A DNA stretch of 64,000 nt from Amycolatopsis palatopharyngis (lineage in GTDB: Bacteria; Actinomycetota; Actinomycetes; Mycobacteriales; Pseudonocardiaceae): positions 62,001-126,000 of the forward strand of contig NZ_PQHZ01000001.1 in assembly GCF_003385185.1 (NCBI RefSeq), read 5' to 3'. The notes beneath the pieces were generated by a model that was not told the DNA's origin, searched no databases, and worked only from the letters and a program-made list of their open reading frames with translations. The translations under genes were made by a program, and so were the position numbers. Shown here piece after piece: positions 1-9,142 of this stretch (the stretch's first letter is position 1; each line of letters begins with the position of its first letter).

Positions 1-181
1 TGCGCGCCATCAGATTCTTGCCCACGCTCGAGCTCGTGCCGCTGCCCAGCGAACCGGCCGTACCCCCGACACCACCAGTGGTCGCGCCGAAGGCGACCAC
101 TCCGGCCGTGGCAACCGCCGCCAAGCCCTTTTTCGAAGTGAATCGGCCCTTTTTGTCACGCGGCTGACTGTTCCCCGCCAT
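1..181 (-). CDS. Partial hypothetical protein (N-terminus only)
   Basis: Reading leftward from an ATG at 181 the frame stays open to the window edge, giving about 60 residues. It starts MAGNSQPRDKKGRFTSKKG, a charged Lys/Arg-rich head, and continues into an Ala/Gly/Val-rich stretch that could be a membrane or signal segment followed by a Gly/Ser-rich linker. I do not recognise a family. The rest of the gene lies outside the window, so function and length cannot be judged. Confidence 0.5.
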   Translation of the reverse strand, partial: MAGNSQPRDKKGRFTSKKGLAAVATAGVVAFGATTGGVGGTAGSLGSGTSSSVGKNLMAR

Positions 182-450
182 TCTTGACGTCCCTCCCCAG
201 ATTCGCCCCCTCGATGATCACAGTCGCGGGCGAGAAAAGTCGTCGTCCGGTCAGAGACCCCCTATATGGACCAACCGCCGCGCCGGCAGCGGAATCGCGG
301 CTGCGATACGTCCGAGCCGACGGCGACGCCCCCAAGGTCCCGATCGCGCGTTCTGGATGGCCCTCGAGACGGGCTGCGTCACGCGGGTGCGACAGTGAGC
401 CGCCCGCCGTTGCCGTCAGCGACGGCGACCAGTCCTGTGCTGCGGGCCCT

Positions 451-948
451 CTACCGAGGTGGTTCGGGTGGGCTCGTCTTGGCCGTCTGCCGGAGCAACG
501 GTGTGATGCGGTAGTCCACGAGTTCGCGCATCACCAGGGCGGTGTTGGTGCGTTCGACCCCAGGGATGGCGAGAATGCGGCCTGCGATGCGGTAGAGGTC
601 GTCGGCGTCACGGGCGACGACCTGGATCATCAGGTCGACCGGCCCGGAAATGCCCTGTACCTGCAGCACCTCGGGGACGTCGGCGAGAGCGGCGGCGACT
701 TCGTCCAGCAACCGCTGGGTGACCTGTGCGGTAATGAACGCGGCCAGCGGGTGTCCCAGCGCGGCCGGCGAGATCCTGCGCTCGAACGAATCGAGGGCAT
801 CCTTCTCCAGTCGCCCGAGCCGGGAGTGGACGGTGTTGCGGGAGACTCCGACTCGGTCGGCGACCGCGAGGGTGGTCGCGCGCGGGTGCTCGGCCAGCGC
901 GAGCAGGATGCGCGCGTCGACCACATCAACGGTTCCGTCATCGGGCAT
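451..948 (-). CDS. Lrp/AsnC family transcriptional regulator
   Basis: This 165-residue protein has the Lrp/AsnC layout. An N-terminal winged helix-turn-helix (roughly residues 10-55, with ADRVGVSRNTVHSRLGRLEK as the HTH core) is followed by a RAM/AsnC ligand-binding domain with the GPVDLMIQVVARDADDL segment. Such proteins bind amino acids or keto acids and control neighbouring catabolic genes. The ATG at 948 puts the HTH close to the N-terminus as is usual; an upstream in-frame start at 1059 would run through the promoter region. It is divergent from the pyruvate-dehydrogenase-E1-like gene at 1080, an arrangement like mdeR/mdeB of pseudomonads, so it probably regulates that gene and itself. 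Confidence 0.9.
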   Translation of the reverse strand: MPDDGTVDVVDARILLALAEHPRATTLAVADRVGVSRNTVHSRLGRLEKDALDSFERRISPAALGHPLAAFITAQVTQRLLDEVAAALADVPEVLQVQGISGPVDLMIQVVARDADDLYRIAGRILAIPGVERTNTALVMRELVDYRITPLLRQTAKTSPPEPPR

Positions 949-1030
949 TGTGCTTACCTCTTCACCGATCCGAGGCCCACGATTGCGCAGAATGCTCAAC
1001 TTCGGGCGGGGGTGTTGAGAATCAGTCCAG

Positions 1031-1056
1031 CAGATTGCTTCACTGTGAGCAACCTG
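1031..1056. promoter_or_regulatory. Candidate Lrp-type operator (26-bp dyad)
   Basis: The arms CAGATTGCT and AGCAACCTG are inverted repeats (8 of 9 positions pair) separated by 8 bases. The dyad ends 23 bases before the ATG of the E1-like gene, inside the region shared with the divergent Lrp/AsnC gene. Binding by that regulator is inferred from position and symmetry only. Confidence 0.45.
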
Positions 1057-1079
1057 CACCCCGGATCGAGGACGGCCCG

Positions 1080-3389
1080 ATGAGCGACCCTGTCACCGGC
1101 ACACCCGCCACCGACGTACTACACGCCGTGGAGGACCGGGTGCTGTGGCTGTCCAGCGCGATCATCCACCACGCCAACCGGGTACGCCCCAATCCCTCTG
1201 GTCTCAAGGTGGGCGGGCATCAGGCCTCGTCGGCGTCGATGGTCTCGATCATGACCGCGCTGTGGTTCCACCACCTGCGTGCCGAGGACCGGGTGTCGGT
1301 GAAGCCGCACGCCTCGCCGGTGATGCACGCGATCAACTATCTGCTCGGCCGTCTCGACGCGTCCTATCTGCCACGACTGCGCGAGTACGGCGGGCTGCAG
1401 AGCTACCCCAGTCGCACCAAGGATCCCGATCCGGCCGACTACTCCACCGGCTCGGTCGGAATCGGGGCCACCGCGCCGATCTGGGGCGCGATCTCCCGCC
1501 GCTACGTCGACACCGCGTTCGGCGGCGCCGGAACCGGTCGCCAGTACTCTCTGGTCGGCGACGCCGAACTGGACGAGGGCGCCGTCTGGGAGGCCGTGCT
1601 CGATCCCGGCGTCGCCGACCTCGGTGAGGTCGTCTGGATCGTCGACCTCAACCGTCAATCGCTGGATCGGGTCGTCCCGAACATCGCCGCGGACAAACTG
1701 CAGGGCATGTTCGCCGCCGCGGGCTGGCAGGTCATTCCACTCAAGTACGGACGCCTGCTGGAGGAGCTGTTCACCCGGCCAGGCGGCCCGGATCTGCGCC
1801 AGCGCATCGACGTCATGACCAACCCTGAGTACCAGCGGCTGCTGCGCTGCGACGCCGAAGAACTCCGCCACCGTCTTCCCGGGGACGGCCCCGCAGCCGC
1901 GATGATCACCGACCTGCTCGGGGGCATCGACGACGCGACCCTGGTGGAGGCGATCGCCAACCTCGGTGGTCACGACCTGGCCGCACTCGACGACGCGTTC
2001 GACGCCATCGACGACACCCGCCCCACGGTCATCTTCGCCTACACCGTCAAGGGGTACGGCCTGGCCACCAAGGGGCATCCGCAGAACCACTCCGCCCTCC
2101 TCACCGACCCGCAGCTGCGCGAGCTCGCCGACCGTGTCGGCACCGACCTCGACGACCCGTGGCAACTCTTCCCCGAGGGCGGTCCCGAACACGAACTCTG
2201 CCAAGCGACCGCGAAACGCCTGCACCGTCCCGAGATCCCGAACGCCACTCCCCCGGCGATTCCCGCCGACTTCGGCCGCACTCCGGCAGGCACCGCCACC
2301 ACCCAGGCAGCGCTCGGGCGGGCACTGCTCGACCTCACCAGGGACGCGCCGGACGCGGCCCGGCGCGTCGTCACCGTCAGTCCCGACGTCAGCTCCACCA
2401 CCAACCTCGGCGGTTGGGTCAACAAGGTCGGCGTGTGGTCGGCACGCGAACGGCAGGACTGGTTCGCCGACGACGCCGAGACCATCCTGCACTGGCGCGA
2501 GAAACCGACCGGCCAGCACATCGAACTCGGCATCGCCGAGGTCAACCTCGTCAGCCTCATCGGCGAACTCGGCGCCACCTGGAGCCGCTGGGGCGAGCCG
2601 CTGCTGCCCATCGGCGTGCTCTACGACCCGTTCGTCGAGCGGGCCCTGGAACCGTGGTCCTACGGGATCTACGCGGGCGGGCAGTCCATCCTCATCGGCA
2701 CCCCCTCCGGGGTGTCACTGGCCCCGGAGGGCGGCGCGCACCAGTCGATCAAAACCCCGTCGATCGGGTTGGAACAACCGGACTGTGTCACCTACGAACC
2801 CGCGTTCGCCCTGGACACGGAATGGGCGCTGCTCGCGAGTCTCGCGCAACTGGGCAAACCCGGCGGCTCGTCGGCCTACCTGCGGCTGTCCACCCGCCCG
2901 GTCGACCAGACACTGGCCGTCGTGCCCACCGACCCTGCCGCCCGCGAACACCGCCGCGGGCAGGTCGTCGCGGGCGCATACCTGCTGCGCCACACCGAAA
3001 GCCCGAAGGTGACCATCGCCGCGATGGGTGCTGTCGTCTCGGAGGCGCTCGCCGCCGCTTCCCGGTTGGAGCGGATCGGGGTGGCGGCCGACGTCGTCTG
3101 CGTGACCAGCCCCGACCTGCTCTACCGCGCGGTACGGGCCCGGCAGGGCCACGAACAGGCGCCGTCCTGGATCCTCGACCAGGTCTTCCCCGCCGACCGT
3201 GCCACCCCGCTGGTCACCGTCCTGGACGGGCACCCGCACACACTCTCCTTCCTGGCCACGATCAACCGCGTGGCCACCACAGCGCTCGGTGTGACCCGGT
3301 TCGGGCAGTCCGGCTCGCTGGAGGACGTCTACCGCCATCACGGCCTCGACACCGACAGCATCGTCCGGGCCGCCCTCGACCTCAGCTGA
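1080..3389 (+). CDS. Pyruvate dehydrogenase E1-like (AceE/MdeB-type) 2-oxo acid dehydrogenase
   Basis: This 769-residue protein is a single-chain thiamine-diphosphate enzyme of the AceE/transketolase-like type. Near the N-terminus it has the substrate-side segment VGGHQASSASM. The ThDP/Mg motif appears as GDAELDEGAVWE followed about 30 residues later by DLNRQSLD, matching the GD(G)xxx...NxN pattern of homodimeric E1 proteins. The later HIELGIAEVNLV is the pyrimidine-domain glutamate motif. At 769 residues it is shorter than typical AceE (about 890). No E2 or E3 gene is adjacent. The divergent Lrp-type regulator suggests an inducible 2-oxo acid route, as for the 2-oxobutyrate enzyme MdeB, rather than the housekeeping pyruvate complex. 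The ATG at 1080 is preceded by GAGGA. The exact substrate is unknown. Confidence 0.85.
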   Translation: MSDPVTGTPATDVLHAVEDRVLWLSSAIIHHANRVRPNPSGLKVGGHQASSASMVSIMTALWFHHLRAEDRVSVKPHASPVMHAINYLLGRLDASYLPRLREYGGLQSYPSRTKDPDPADYSTGSVGIGATAPIWGAISRRYVDTAFGGAGTGRQYSLVGDAELDEGAVWEAVLDPGVADLGEVVWIVDLNRQSLDRVVPNIAADKLQGMFAAAGWQVIPLKYGRLLEELFTRPGGPDLRQRIDVMTNPEYQRLLRCDAEELRHRLPGDGPAAAMITDLLGGIDDATLVEAIANLGGHDLAALDDAFDAIDDTRPTVIFAYTVKGYGLATKGHPQNHSALLTDPQLRELADRVGTDLDDPWQLFPEGGPEHELCQATAKRLHRPEIPNATPPAIPADFGRTPAGTATTQAALGRALLDLTRDAPDAARRVVTVSPDVSSTTNLGGWVNKVGVWSARERQDWFADDAETILHWREKPTGQHIELGIAEVNLVSLIGELGATWSRWGEPLLPIGVLYDPFVERALEPWSYGIYAGGQSILIGTPSGVSLAPEGGAHQSIKTPSIGLEQPDCVTYEPAFALDTEWALLASLAQLGKPGGSSAYLRLSTRPVDQTLAVVPTDPAAREHRRGQVVAGAYLLRHTESPKVTIAAMGAVVSEALAAASRLERIGVAADVVCVTSPDLLYRAVRARQGHEQAPSWILDQVFPADRATPLVTVLDGHPHTLSFLATINRVATTALGVTRFGQSGSLEDVYRHHGLDTDSIVRAALDLS

Positions 3390-3464
3390 ACATCCCCGTG
3401 TTCATCCACCACCTGGTCCGGCCGGTCTTCGGTCCTCACAGGCCGGCTCCGACCCGTTTCACGG

Positions 3465-4598
3465 TCAGACCAGGACGGCGTCGTGATCGGCGACTCGGCC
3501 GAAGAGCGCCTCCGAACGCAGAGCCGCGTATCCGGGCTTGATCACCTCGTTGATCAGCGCGAGCCGCTGGTCGAATGGGATGAAGGCCGATTTCATCGCA
3601 TTGACGGTGAACCACTGGAGGTCATCGAGGTCGTAGCCGAACTGGCCGGCGAGGCGGTCGAACTCGTTCGTCATCGACGTCTGGCTCATCAGCCGGTTGT
3701 CGGTGTTCACGGTGACGCGGAAATGCAGCCGCCGCAGCAGGGCGATCGGATGTGTCGCCAGCGAGGTGACCGTGCCCGTGTGCAGGTTCGAGCAGGGGCA
3801 CATCTCCAGCGGGATGCGCCGGTCGCGGACGAACGAGGCCAGCCTGCCTAGCGTGGCGGTGCCGTCCTCGGCGATCTCGATGTCGTCGACGATGCGTACG
3901 CCGTGCCCCAGCCTCGCCGCGCCGCACCACTGGATGGCCTCCCAGATCGACGGCAGCCCGAAACCTTCACCCGCGTGGATGGTGAAATGGCAGTTCTCGC
4001 GCCGCAGGTACTCGAAGGAGTCCAGGAAGCGGGTGGGTGGGAAGCCCGCCTCTGGCCCCGCGATGTCGAAGCCGACCACACCGGCGTCGCGGTACCGCAC
4101 CGTCAGTTCCGCGATCTCCTTCGCCCGGCTCTGCTGACGCATCGCGCACAACAGCAGGCCGATGCGAATCCGGCGGCCCGTCTTTGCGGCGTGCGCCGCG
4201 CCGCGGTTGAACCCGTCGAGGATCGCCTCCACGACCTCGTCCAAGGTCAGGCCGCGCTGCGTGCTCAGCTCCGGTGCGTACCGGACCTCGGCGTAGACGA
4301 CGCCGTCGGCGGCGAGGTCCTCGACGCATTCCGCGGCGACCCGGCTGATCGCGTCGGCGGTCTGCATGACACCGACGGTGTGCGTGAAGCGTTCCAGGTA
4401 CTCCTCAAGCGAACCGGCGTCGGCCGCTGCGGCGAACCACTTGGTTATTCCGTCCACATCGGAGGCCGGGAGTGCGTCATAACCGGTCTGCTCGGCCAGT
4501 TCCAGCACGGTCGAAGGTCGTAGTCCACCATCGAGATGGTCGTGGAGCAGCACCTTCGGTGCGCGCTGGATCTGGTCGGATGTCGGTACGTCCTGCAC
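3465..4598 (-). CDS. add: Adenosine deaminase
   Basis: This 377-residue protein belongs to the metal-dependent amidohydrolase fold and should convert adenosine (or deoxyadenosine) to inosine. Visible motifs are HDHLDGG near residue 19 (zinc ligands, equivalent to HxH), HAGEGFG (zinc histidine and catalytic Glu), LGHGVRI (catalytic His) and TVNTDNRL (metal Asp). The Asn after that Asp replaces the second Asp of the usual TDDP motif, as in other actinobacterial adenosine deaminases. It starts 3 bases downstream of the MFS gene stop, so the two form an operon. Together with the divergent hydrolase and kinase it fits a purine-nucleoside catabolic pathway. Confidence 0.92.
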   Translation of the reverse strand: MQDVPTSDQIQRAPKVLLHDHLDGGLRPSTVLELAEQTGYDALPASDVDGITKWFAAAADAGSLEEYLERFTHTVGVMQTADAISRVAAECVEDLAADGVVYAEVRYAPELSTQRGLTLDEVVEAILDGFNRGAAHAAKTGRRIRIGLLLCAMRQQSRAKEIAELTVRYRDAGVVGFDIAGPEAGFPPTRFLDSFEYLRRENCHFTIHAGEGFGLPSIWEAIQWCGAARLGHGVRIVDDIEIAEDGTATLGRLASFVRDRRIPLEMCPCSNLHTGTVTSLATHPIALLRRLHFRVTVNTDNRLMSQTSMTNEFDRLAGQFGYDLDDLQWFTVNAMKSAFIPFDQRLALINEVIKPGYAALRSEALFGRVADHDAVLV

Positions 4599-4601
4599 GG
4601 A

Positions 4602-6023
4602 CTACCTCCTGATCTCGGTGTTGTTGTTGCGGTGGGCAGGTTTGATCAGCAGTGCGGACACGAGAGCCAGCACCACGAACGCGGCGGAGGACCACAGGGC
4701 GGCGTGCAGCCCGTCCGCGGTCGCGGCGCCACCGGTGGTCGCCGCGTTGACGACGCTGGCGGCCACCGCGATGCCGAGCGAGGCTCCGACACCGAAGCAG
4801 GCGCCGTTGATGCCGGGAAGCGAACCGGGCTGGTCCGGGGGCGCGGATTCGACCGCGAGTCCGTTCAGCGCGGTCAGGCTGTAGCCGGTGTAGGTGATTC
4901 CCAGAATCGCGAGCACGGTGAACACGAGCCAGTGCGCCTGCGGGAACAGCACCAGTGGCGCGAACACGACCGCGGTCCCGACGGCACCGACCAGGACCGA
5001 ACGCCGCCAGCCGATACTGGGTCCGAAGTGCCCGGCCAGCGGTGCGGCGATGACGCCGAGCAACGACGCGGGCGCGAGGAACAGCAGCGCCGAGGTGGTC
5101 GCCGACATCTCGTACCCCGCGCCGGGGGTCTGGGTGAGCAGCGGGATGGTGAAGTTGAGCATCCCGAACACCCCGGCCAGGGTGAACACGGTGCTCAGCA
5201 ACAGCGGCCAGACCCGCCTGGAAGCCAGAGTGGAAAGGTCGATGATCGGGTTGGCGGTGCGCTTCGCGGCCCTGCCGAACAGTCCAAGGCAGAGCAACCC
5301 GCCGAGCAGCAGGGTCAGCGTCGGCAGTGCGGTCCAGCCCCAGTTGCCGCCCTCGTTCAGGGCCAGCAGCACGCCGGTCAGGCCGAGGCCGAGCAGGGCC
5401 GCACCCTTCCAGTCCATCTTCCCGGTCGCCACACCGGTGTCCGGCACCGAGAAGTACACCGCGACGATCGCGATCAGGGTCAGCACGAGCGTGATCAGGA
5501 AGATGCCGCGGAACCCGATGGTGTCCGCCACGAAGCCACCGATGATGGTGTCGATTCCCGCGATCCCGCCGTTGACTGCCGTGACGATCCCCAGGGCCCT
5601 GCCGAACTGCCGCGGCGTGAGGGTTTCGTGCAGGATCAGGTAGGCCAGCGCGAACGCGCCCGCCGACGTGCCTTGCAGCATGCGGCCGACGACGAACACC
5701 TCGATGTTCGGAGCCAGTACGCACACCACTTCGCCCACTACCAGGACCGCCAGCGTGATCAGCAGTATTCGCCGGCGGCCCACGTGGTCGGACAACCGGG
5801 CGAGGGTCACCTGCCCGACCGCGGCGAACAGGAAGAACAACGTCTGCGCCAGTCCGGCGGTTCCGCTGCTGGTGTTCAGGCGCTCGATCACGTCCGGGAG
5901 CGCGGGTGCGAGCATTGTGGCGTTGATCTGGTATCCGGCGACAGCCAGCACCAGGGCTGTGAGCAGCCAGGCGTGCCGAACCGGTGGCGCGGCGACAGCC
6001 GACGGGTCGTAGACCTTCGTCAT
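4602..6023 (-). CDS. MFS transporter, probable nucleoside importer
   Basis: This 473-residue integral membrane protein shows about 14 hydrophobic segments and the DHA2-type MFS signature RLSDHVGRRRILL in the first cytoplasmic loop. The start at 6023 is chosen because GGAGG lies directly upstream; an upstream in-frame ATG would add a non-hydrophobic, Pro/Arg-rich head. DHA2 proteins are usually annotated as drug exporters. Here the gene is co-transcribed with adenosine deaminase and divergent from GntR, nucleoside hydrolase and ribokinase genes, which argues for transport of nucleosides or related compounds. Direction and substrate are inferred from context only. Confidence 0.85.
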   Translation of the reverse strand: MTKVYDPSAVAAPPVRHAWLLTALVLAVAGYQINATMLAPALPDVIERLNTSSGTAGLAQTLFFLFAAVGQVTLARLSDHVGRRRILLITLAVLVVGEVVCVLAPNIEVFVVGRMLQGTSAGAFALAYLILHETLTPRQFGRALGIVTAVNGGIAGIDTIIGGFVADTIGFRGIFLITLVLTLIAIVAVYFSVPDTGVATGKMDWKGAALLGLGLTGVLLALNEGGNWGWTALPTLTLLLGGLLCLGLFGRAAKRTANPIIDLSTLASRRVWPLLLSTVFTLAGVFGMLNFTIPLLTQTPGAGYEMSATTSALLFLAPASLLGVIAAPLAGHFGPSIGWRRSVLVGAVGTAVVFAPLVLFPQAHWLVFTVLAILGITYTGYSLTALNGLAVESAPPDQPGSLPGINGACFGVGASLGIAVAASVVNAATTGGAATADGLHAALWSSAAFVVLALVSALLIKPAHRNNNTEIRR

Positions 6024-6132
6024 GAGAACCTCCACCTCGACGATGAGGTCGGACAGGAAAGGGGGTCGGCCGCGGCTTGGTGGGCGGCCGGAAGCTGGTG
6101 ACCGGCCTCCGGGGATGTCCCGAGCCGCCACA

Positions 6133-6141
6133 TGTCTGACA
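6133..6141. promoter_or_regulatory. Candidate GntR operator, copy 1 (TGTCTGACA)
   Basis: The 9-bp palindrome TGTCTGACA (arms TGTC/GACA) lies 109 bases before the MFS start. It fits the GT-N3-AC core typical of GntR-family operators and is repeated exactly at 6276-6284 in the same divergent intergenic region. Confidence 0.5.
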
Positions 6142-6275
6142 ACTGCACGATGTTGAGTGAAGGGTCTACCGATCCTGAGGTCCAGAAGTCAAGAGGTTCA
6201 CGCAGCTTTTTGCGGAGAATCGGGCACTTCCGGCGAAACGCGGGGAGTTGACGAACATCCCTGACTTCTCTAACT

Positions 6276-6284
6276 TGTCTGACA
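6276..6284. promoter_or_regulatory. Candidate GntR operator, copy 2 (TGTCTGACA)
   Basis: This second exact copy of TGTCTGACA ends 24 bases before the GTG start of the GntR gene. Two identical palindromes, one on each side of a divergent promoter region, suggest that the GntR protein controls both transcription units. Confidence 0.55.
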
Positions 6285-6308
6285 TCAAACGAACCGAGGG
6301 AGTGGACC

Positions 6309-7052
6309 GTGGCGCTGAGACGACCGCAGCGGCGACCTGTCGTCGAGCTCTACGAACGGATCCTTGACGCGGTTCGGTCGAACATCTATCCCCCGGGTTC
6401 GACGTTGCCGTCCGAACCGGAGCTCGCAGCTTCGCTCGGCGTGAGCCGTCCAGCACTGCGGGAGGCCCTGATCCTGCTGCAGGAAGACGGCATGATCACA
6501 GTTCGGCGCGGGGTCGGTCGCACCGTGAGCGAGCGCCCCGCCCGCCGGGGTTTCGAACGGTTGCAACCGATGGAAGCGTTACTCGGCGAGGACAGTGCCA
6601 AGGTACGGCCGCTCACCCGCGCCGTGGAGGAGCCGACCGATCTGGTGATGCAGCACCTGCCGGTCCCGGCGAGCTGCGAAGTGCGGTTCTGGGAAAGCGT
6701 GATCGACGTCGACGGCATACCGGCCTGCCTCGTGGAGGAATGGTGTGTCCCGGACGAGGCACTCGCCGAGATCGACCCGGCGCTGCCGGAGGCCTTGCGA
6801 GCGGGCGAGCACCGCCCGCACACGATGCTGCACACGCTGGCCGCCGCCGACCCGCATCTGCCGTTGACCGGTGCGAGCACCGTGACCGCGACGGTGCTCG
6901 GCCGCCGCCGGGGCACCGCGTTCGAACGCTCCTCGGACACCCCCGTCGTACTCGTCACCCAGGTCGTCTCACTCGAGAGTGCTCCGCTGCTGGCCGCGAA
7001 GTACGTGCTGCCCAGTGGCGCGCCGAGTATCGCCGTACGTCAGTCCCGCTGA
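6309..7052 (+). CDS. GntR family regulator with UTRA effector domain
   Basis: This 247-residue HutC-subfamily GntR protein has an N-terminal winged HTH, with LPSEPELAASLGVSRPALRE around residues 34-53. It is followed by a UTRA domain (about residues 90-240) that would bind a small ligand such as a nucleoside, purine or ribose derivative. The start is GTG. The gene leads the plus-strand unit GntR - nucleoside hydrolase - ribokinase and faces the MFS/adenosine deaminase operon. It is very likely the local repressor acting at the two TGTCTGACA palindromes. Confidence 0.9.
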   Translation: MALRRPQRRPVVELYERILDAVRSNIYPPGSTLPSEPELAASLGVSRPALREALILLQEDGMITVRRGVGRTVSERPARRGFERLQPMEALLGEDSAKVRPLTRAVEEPTDLVMQHLPVPASCEVRFWESVIDVDGIPACLVEEWCVPDEALAEIDPALPEALRAGEHRPHTMLHTLAAADPHLPLTGASTVTATVLGRRRGTAFERSSDTPVVLVTQVVSLESAPLLAAKYVLPSGAPSIAVRQSR

Positions 7053-7086
7053 TCCGCTTTCACGCGGACCATCCCGAAAGGCACCG

Positions 7087-8067
7087 ATGACACCGAAGGA
7101 TCCGTTGCTGGTCGACTGCGATACCGGCATCGACGACGCACTGGCGTTGCTGTACCTCCTCGGTGACCCCGACGTCGACCTGCGCGCGGTCACCGCGGTG
7201 TTCGGCAACACCGACGCCGGCACCGCCGCGGAGAACACCCTGCGCGTGCTCGAACTCGCCGGACGTCCGGACATTCCCGTGGCGGTCGGAGCGCGCAGCA
7301 ACTGGCGCGGGACGGTGCACCTCGCGCCCCATGTACACGGGCACGACGGTCTCGGCGGTACCGGTCTCCCCGCACCGGCCCGCTCCCCCGGCACCGAGCC
7401 GGCGGCCGAGCTGATCGTGCGCCTTGCCAGGGAGAACCCCGGCAAACTGCACGTGCTGGCCATCGGCCCGTTGACCAACCTCGCGACCGCCCTACTGCTG
7501 GAACCGGAACTCCCGGAACTCGTCGGGCACGTGACGATCATGGGCGGCGCGGTCCACCACCCCGGCAACGTCACACCGGCGGCGGAGGCCAACGTCCACA
7601 ATGATCCCGAAGCGGCGCGAATGGTGCTGCGCGCGGGCTGGGACGTGACACTGGTTCCGCTGGACGTCACCATGAACGAGGTGCTCACCGAGCAGCACTG
7701 GCACCGGCTCCGAACGGGCGGCACGGCGATCGCCCGTTTCGCGGCCGAGATCCTGAAGCACTACCTCGACGTCTACCAGCGCGACGTGTTCGGGGTCCGG
7801 TGCGCGGCCTGCCACGACCCGCTCGCCGCCGCCATCGCGGCCGGTGACGTCTCACCGGTACTGGCGCCGAAGGTCACAGTCGACGTGGACACCGGTGACG
7901 GTCCCGCACGCGGCAGCACCATCGCCGACACTCGCGGCCGCCACCGCGGGTTTCCGGACCAGGACGGCGCCCGCGTGCGTGTGGTGCTGCAGACGGACGG
8001 GACCTTCGCGGACCGGTTGGTCGAGCGGCTGGGCGGCGCTGCCGACCGTTCCCTGGACGTCGCGTGA
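7087..8067 (+). CDS. Inosine-uridine preferring nucleoside hydrolase
   Basis: This 326-residue protein should cleave the N-glycosidic bond of ribonucleosides to give free base and ribose. The N-terminal calcium-binding motif DCDTGIDDALAL has D10, D12, D16 and D17 in place. Further family segments include IGPLTNLATAL, TIMGGAV, AEANVHNDPEAA and CAACHDPLAA, the last of these the C-terminal HD motif that completes the metal site. The start ATG lies 34 bases after the GntR stop and a PfkB kinase follows 16 bases after its end, so the three genes form one operon. Inosine from the adjacent adenosine deaminase is its natural substrate here. Confidence 0.93.
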   Translation: MTPKDPLLVDCDTGIDDALALLYLLGDPDVDLRAVTAVFGNTDAGTAAENTLRVLELAGRPDIPVAVGARSNWRGTVHLAPHVHGHDGLGGTGLPAPARSPGTEPAAELIVRLARENPGKLHVLAIGPLTNLATALLLEPELPELVGHVTIMGGAVHHPGNVTPAAEANVHNDPEAARMVLRAGWDVTLVPLDVTMNEVLTEQHWHRLRTGGTAIARFAAEILKHYLDVYQRDVFGVRCAACHDPLAAAIAAGDVSPVLAPKVTVDVDTGDGPARGSTIADTRGRHRGFPDQDGARVRVVLQTDGTFADRLVERLGGAADRSLDVA

Positions 8068-8083
8068 CAAGGAGGGACCAGCG

Positions 8084-9037
8084 GTGAGCTCAGTTCCGGC
8101 ACACGGTGACGTCGACGTCGCCGTGGTGGGCTCGTTGAACATGGACCTCACGGTCCGCGTGCGGCGGCACCCCCGTCCCGGGGAGACGGTGTCCGGCTCC
8201 GCGCTCACGCTGAGCGCGGGCGGCAAGGGCGCCAACCAGGCGGTGGCTGCCGCCCGGCTCGGTGCCCGCACGGCGATGATCGGACGGGTGGGCAACGACG
8301 CACACGCGGATACGCTTCTGGACTCACTGACAGCTGACACCGTCGACACCACGCACACGGTGCGGGACACGGAAGCCCCGACAGGGACCGCGCTCATCAC
8401 CGTCGCCGACAGCGGAGAGAATCACATCATCGTCTCCGCGGGAGCGAACGCACATGTGTCCTCCGTGGACATCGATGCGGCTCGCGCGCTACTCGCGTCG
8501 GCGCGCGTGGTGTCGCTGGTCCTGGAGATCCCCGTCGACACCGTTGTCGCTGCCGCACGCGCCGCCCGGAGCTCCGCCAGGATCGTGCTGAACCTCTCCC
8601 CTGTCACCGAACTGCCCACCACGGTACTGGCACTGGCCGACCCGCTGATCGTCAACGAGCACGAGGCGCGGGAGCTCCTGCGGAGCCACGGGATCACCGG
8701 CGAACGCGGTCCCGGCCAGGCCGGGGGCCTGCTGGGACTGGGAGTCAGATCGGCAGTGGTGACCCTCGGCGCGGACGGTGCGGCGATAGCGGAAGCCGAC
8801 CGGGTCCAGCACATCCCGGGACTGCGGGTCGACGTGGCCGACACGACGGGCGCGGGAGACGCCTTCACCGCGGCACTGGCCTGGCGCCTCAGCCGGGGCG
8901 ACACCCTGGCGGATGCGGCTCGCTACGCGATCCATGTCAGTGCGTACAGCGTCGGCAGGGCAGGCGCGCAACCGTCCTACCCGACGGCGGATGTGCTCGC
9001 CGCGGGCGGATCACCCATGATCTCGCCGTCGAGTTAG
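8084..9037 (+). CDS. rbsK: PfkB-family sugar kinase, probable ribokinase
   Basis: This 317-residue PfkB-family kinase carries the substrate-binding signature GGKGANQAVAAARLG (from residue 46) and the ATP/catalytic motif DTTGAGDAF at 253-261, with D259 as the catalytic base. Ribokinase phosphorylates ribose to ribose 5-phosphate, which is what the preceding nucleoside hydrolase releases. The GTG start at 8084 is chosen because GGAGGG lies 8 bases upstream; the longer frame would overlap the hydrolase deeply. The assignment to ribose rather than another sugar rests on the operon and the NQAVAAARLG pattern. Confidence 0.88.
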   Translation: MSSVPAHGDVDVAVVGSLNMDLTVRVRRHPRPGETVSGSALTLSAGGKGANQAVAAARLGARTAMIGRVGNDAHADTLLDSLTADTVDTTHTVRDTEAPTGTALITVADSGENHIIVSAGANAHVSSVDIDAARALLASARVVSLVLEIPVDTVVAAARAARSSARIVLNLSPVTELPTTVLALADPLIVNEHEARELLRSHGITGERGPGQAGGLLGLGVRSAVVTLGADGAAIAEADRVQHIPGLRVDVADTTGAGDAFTAALAWRLSRGDTLADAARYAIHVSAYSVGRAGAQPSYPTADVLAAGGSPMISPSS

Positions 9038-9142
9038 CCGCCTTCGGCAAGTCAGTCCGATTTGGACGTCCGCAGCGGTTCGGCCTTCTGGTTCCGGCGA
9101 TGTGGCCGGCCATACCATCTCCGATATGAACTACATCGCTTC

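Noticed and set aside
2159-3541. Long open frames opposite or shifted to the E1-like, KatG and other large genes
   Set aside because: They are Arg/Pro-rich products of GC-rich third-position bias, overlap well-supported genes entirely and show no family motifs.
9062-9142. In-frame extension as the real N-terminus of the Nudix gene
   Set aside because: The extra residues do not resemble a Nudix N-terminus and have no ribosome site; the box remains half missing.
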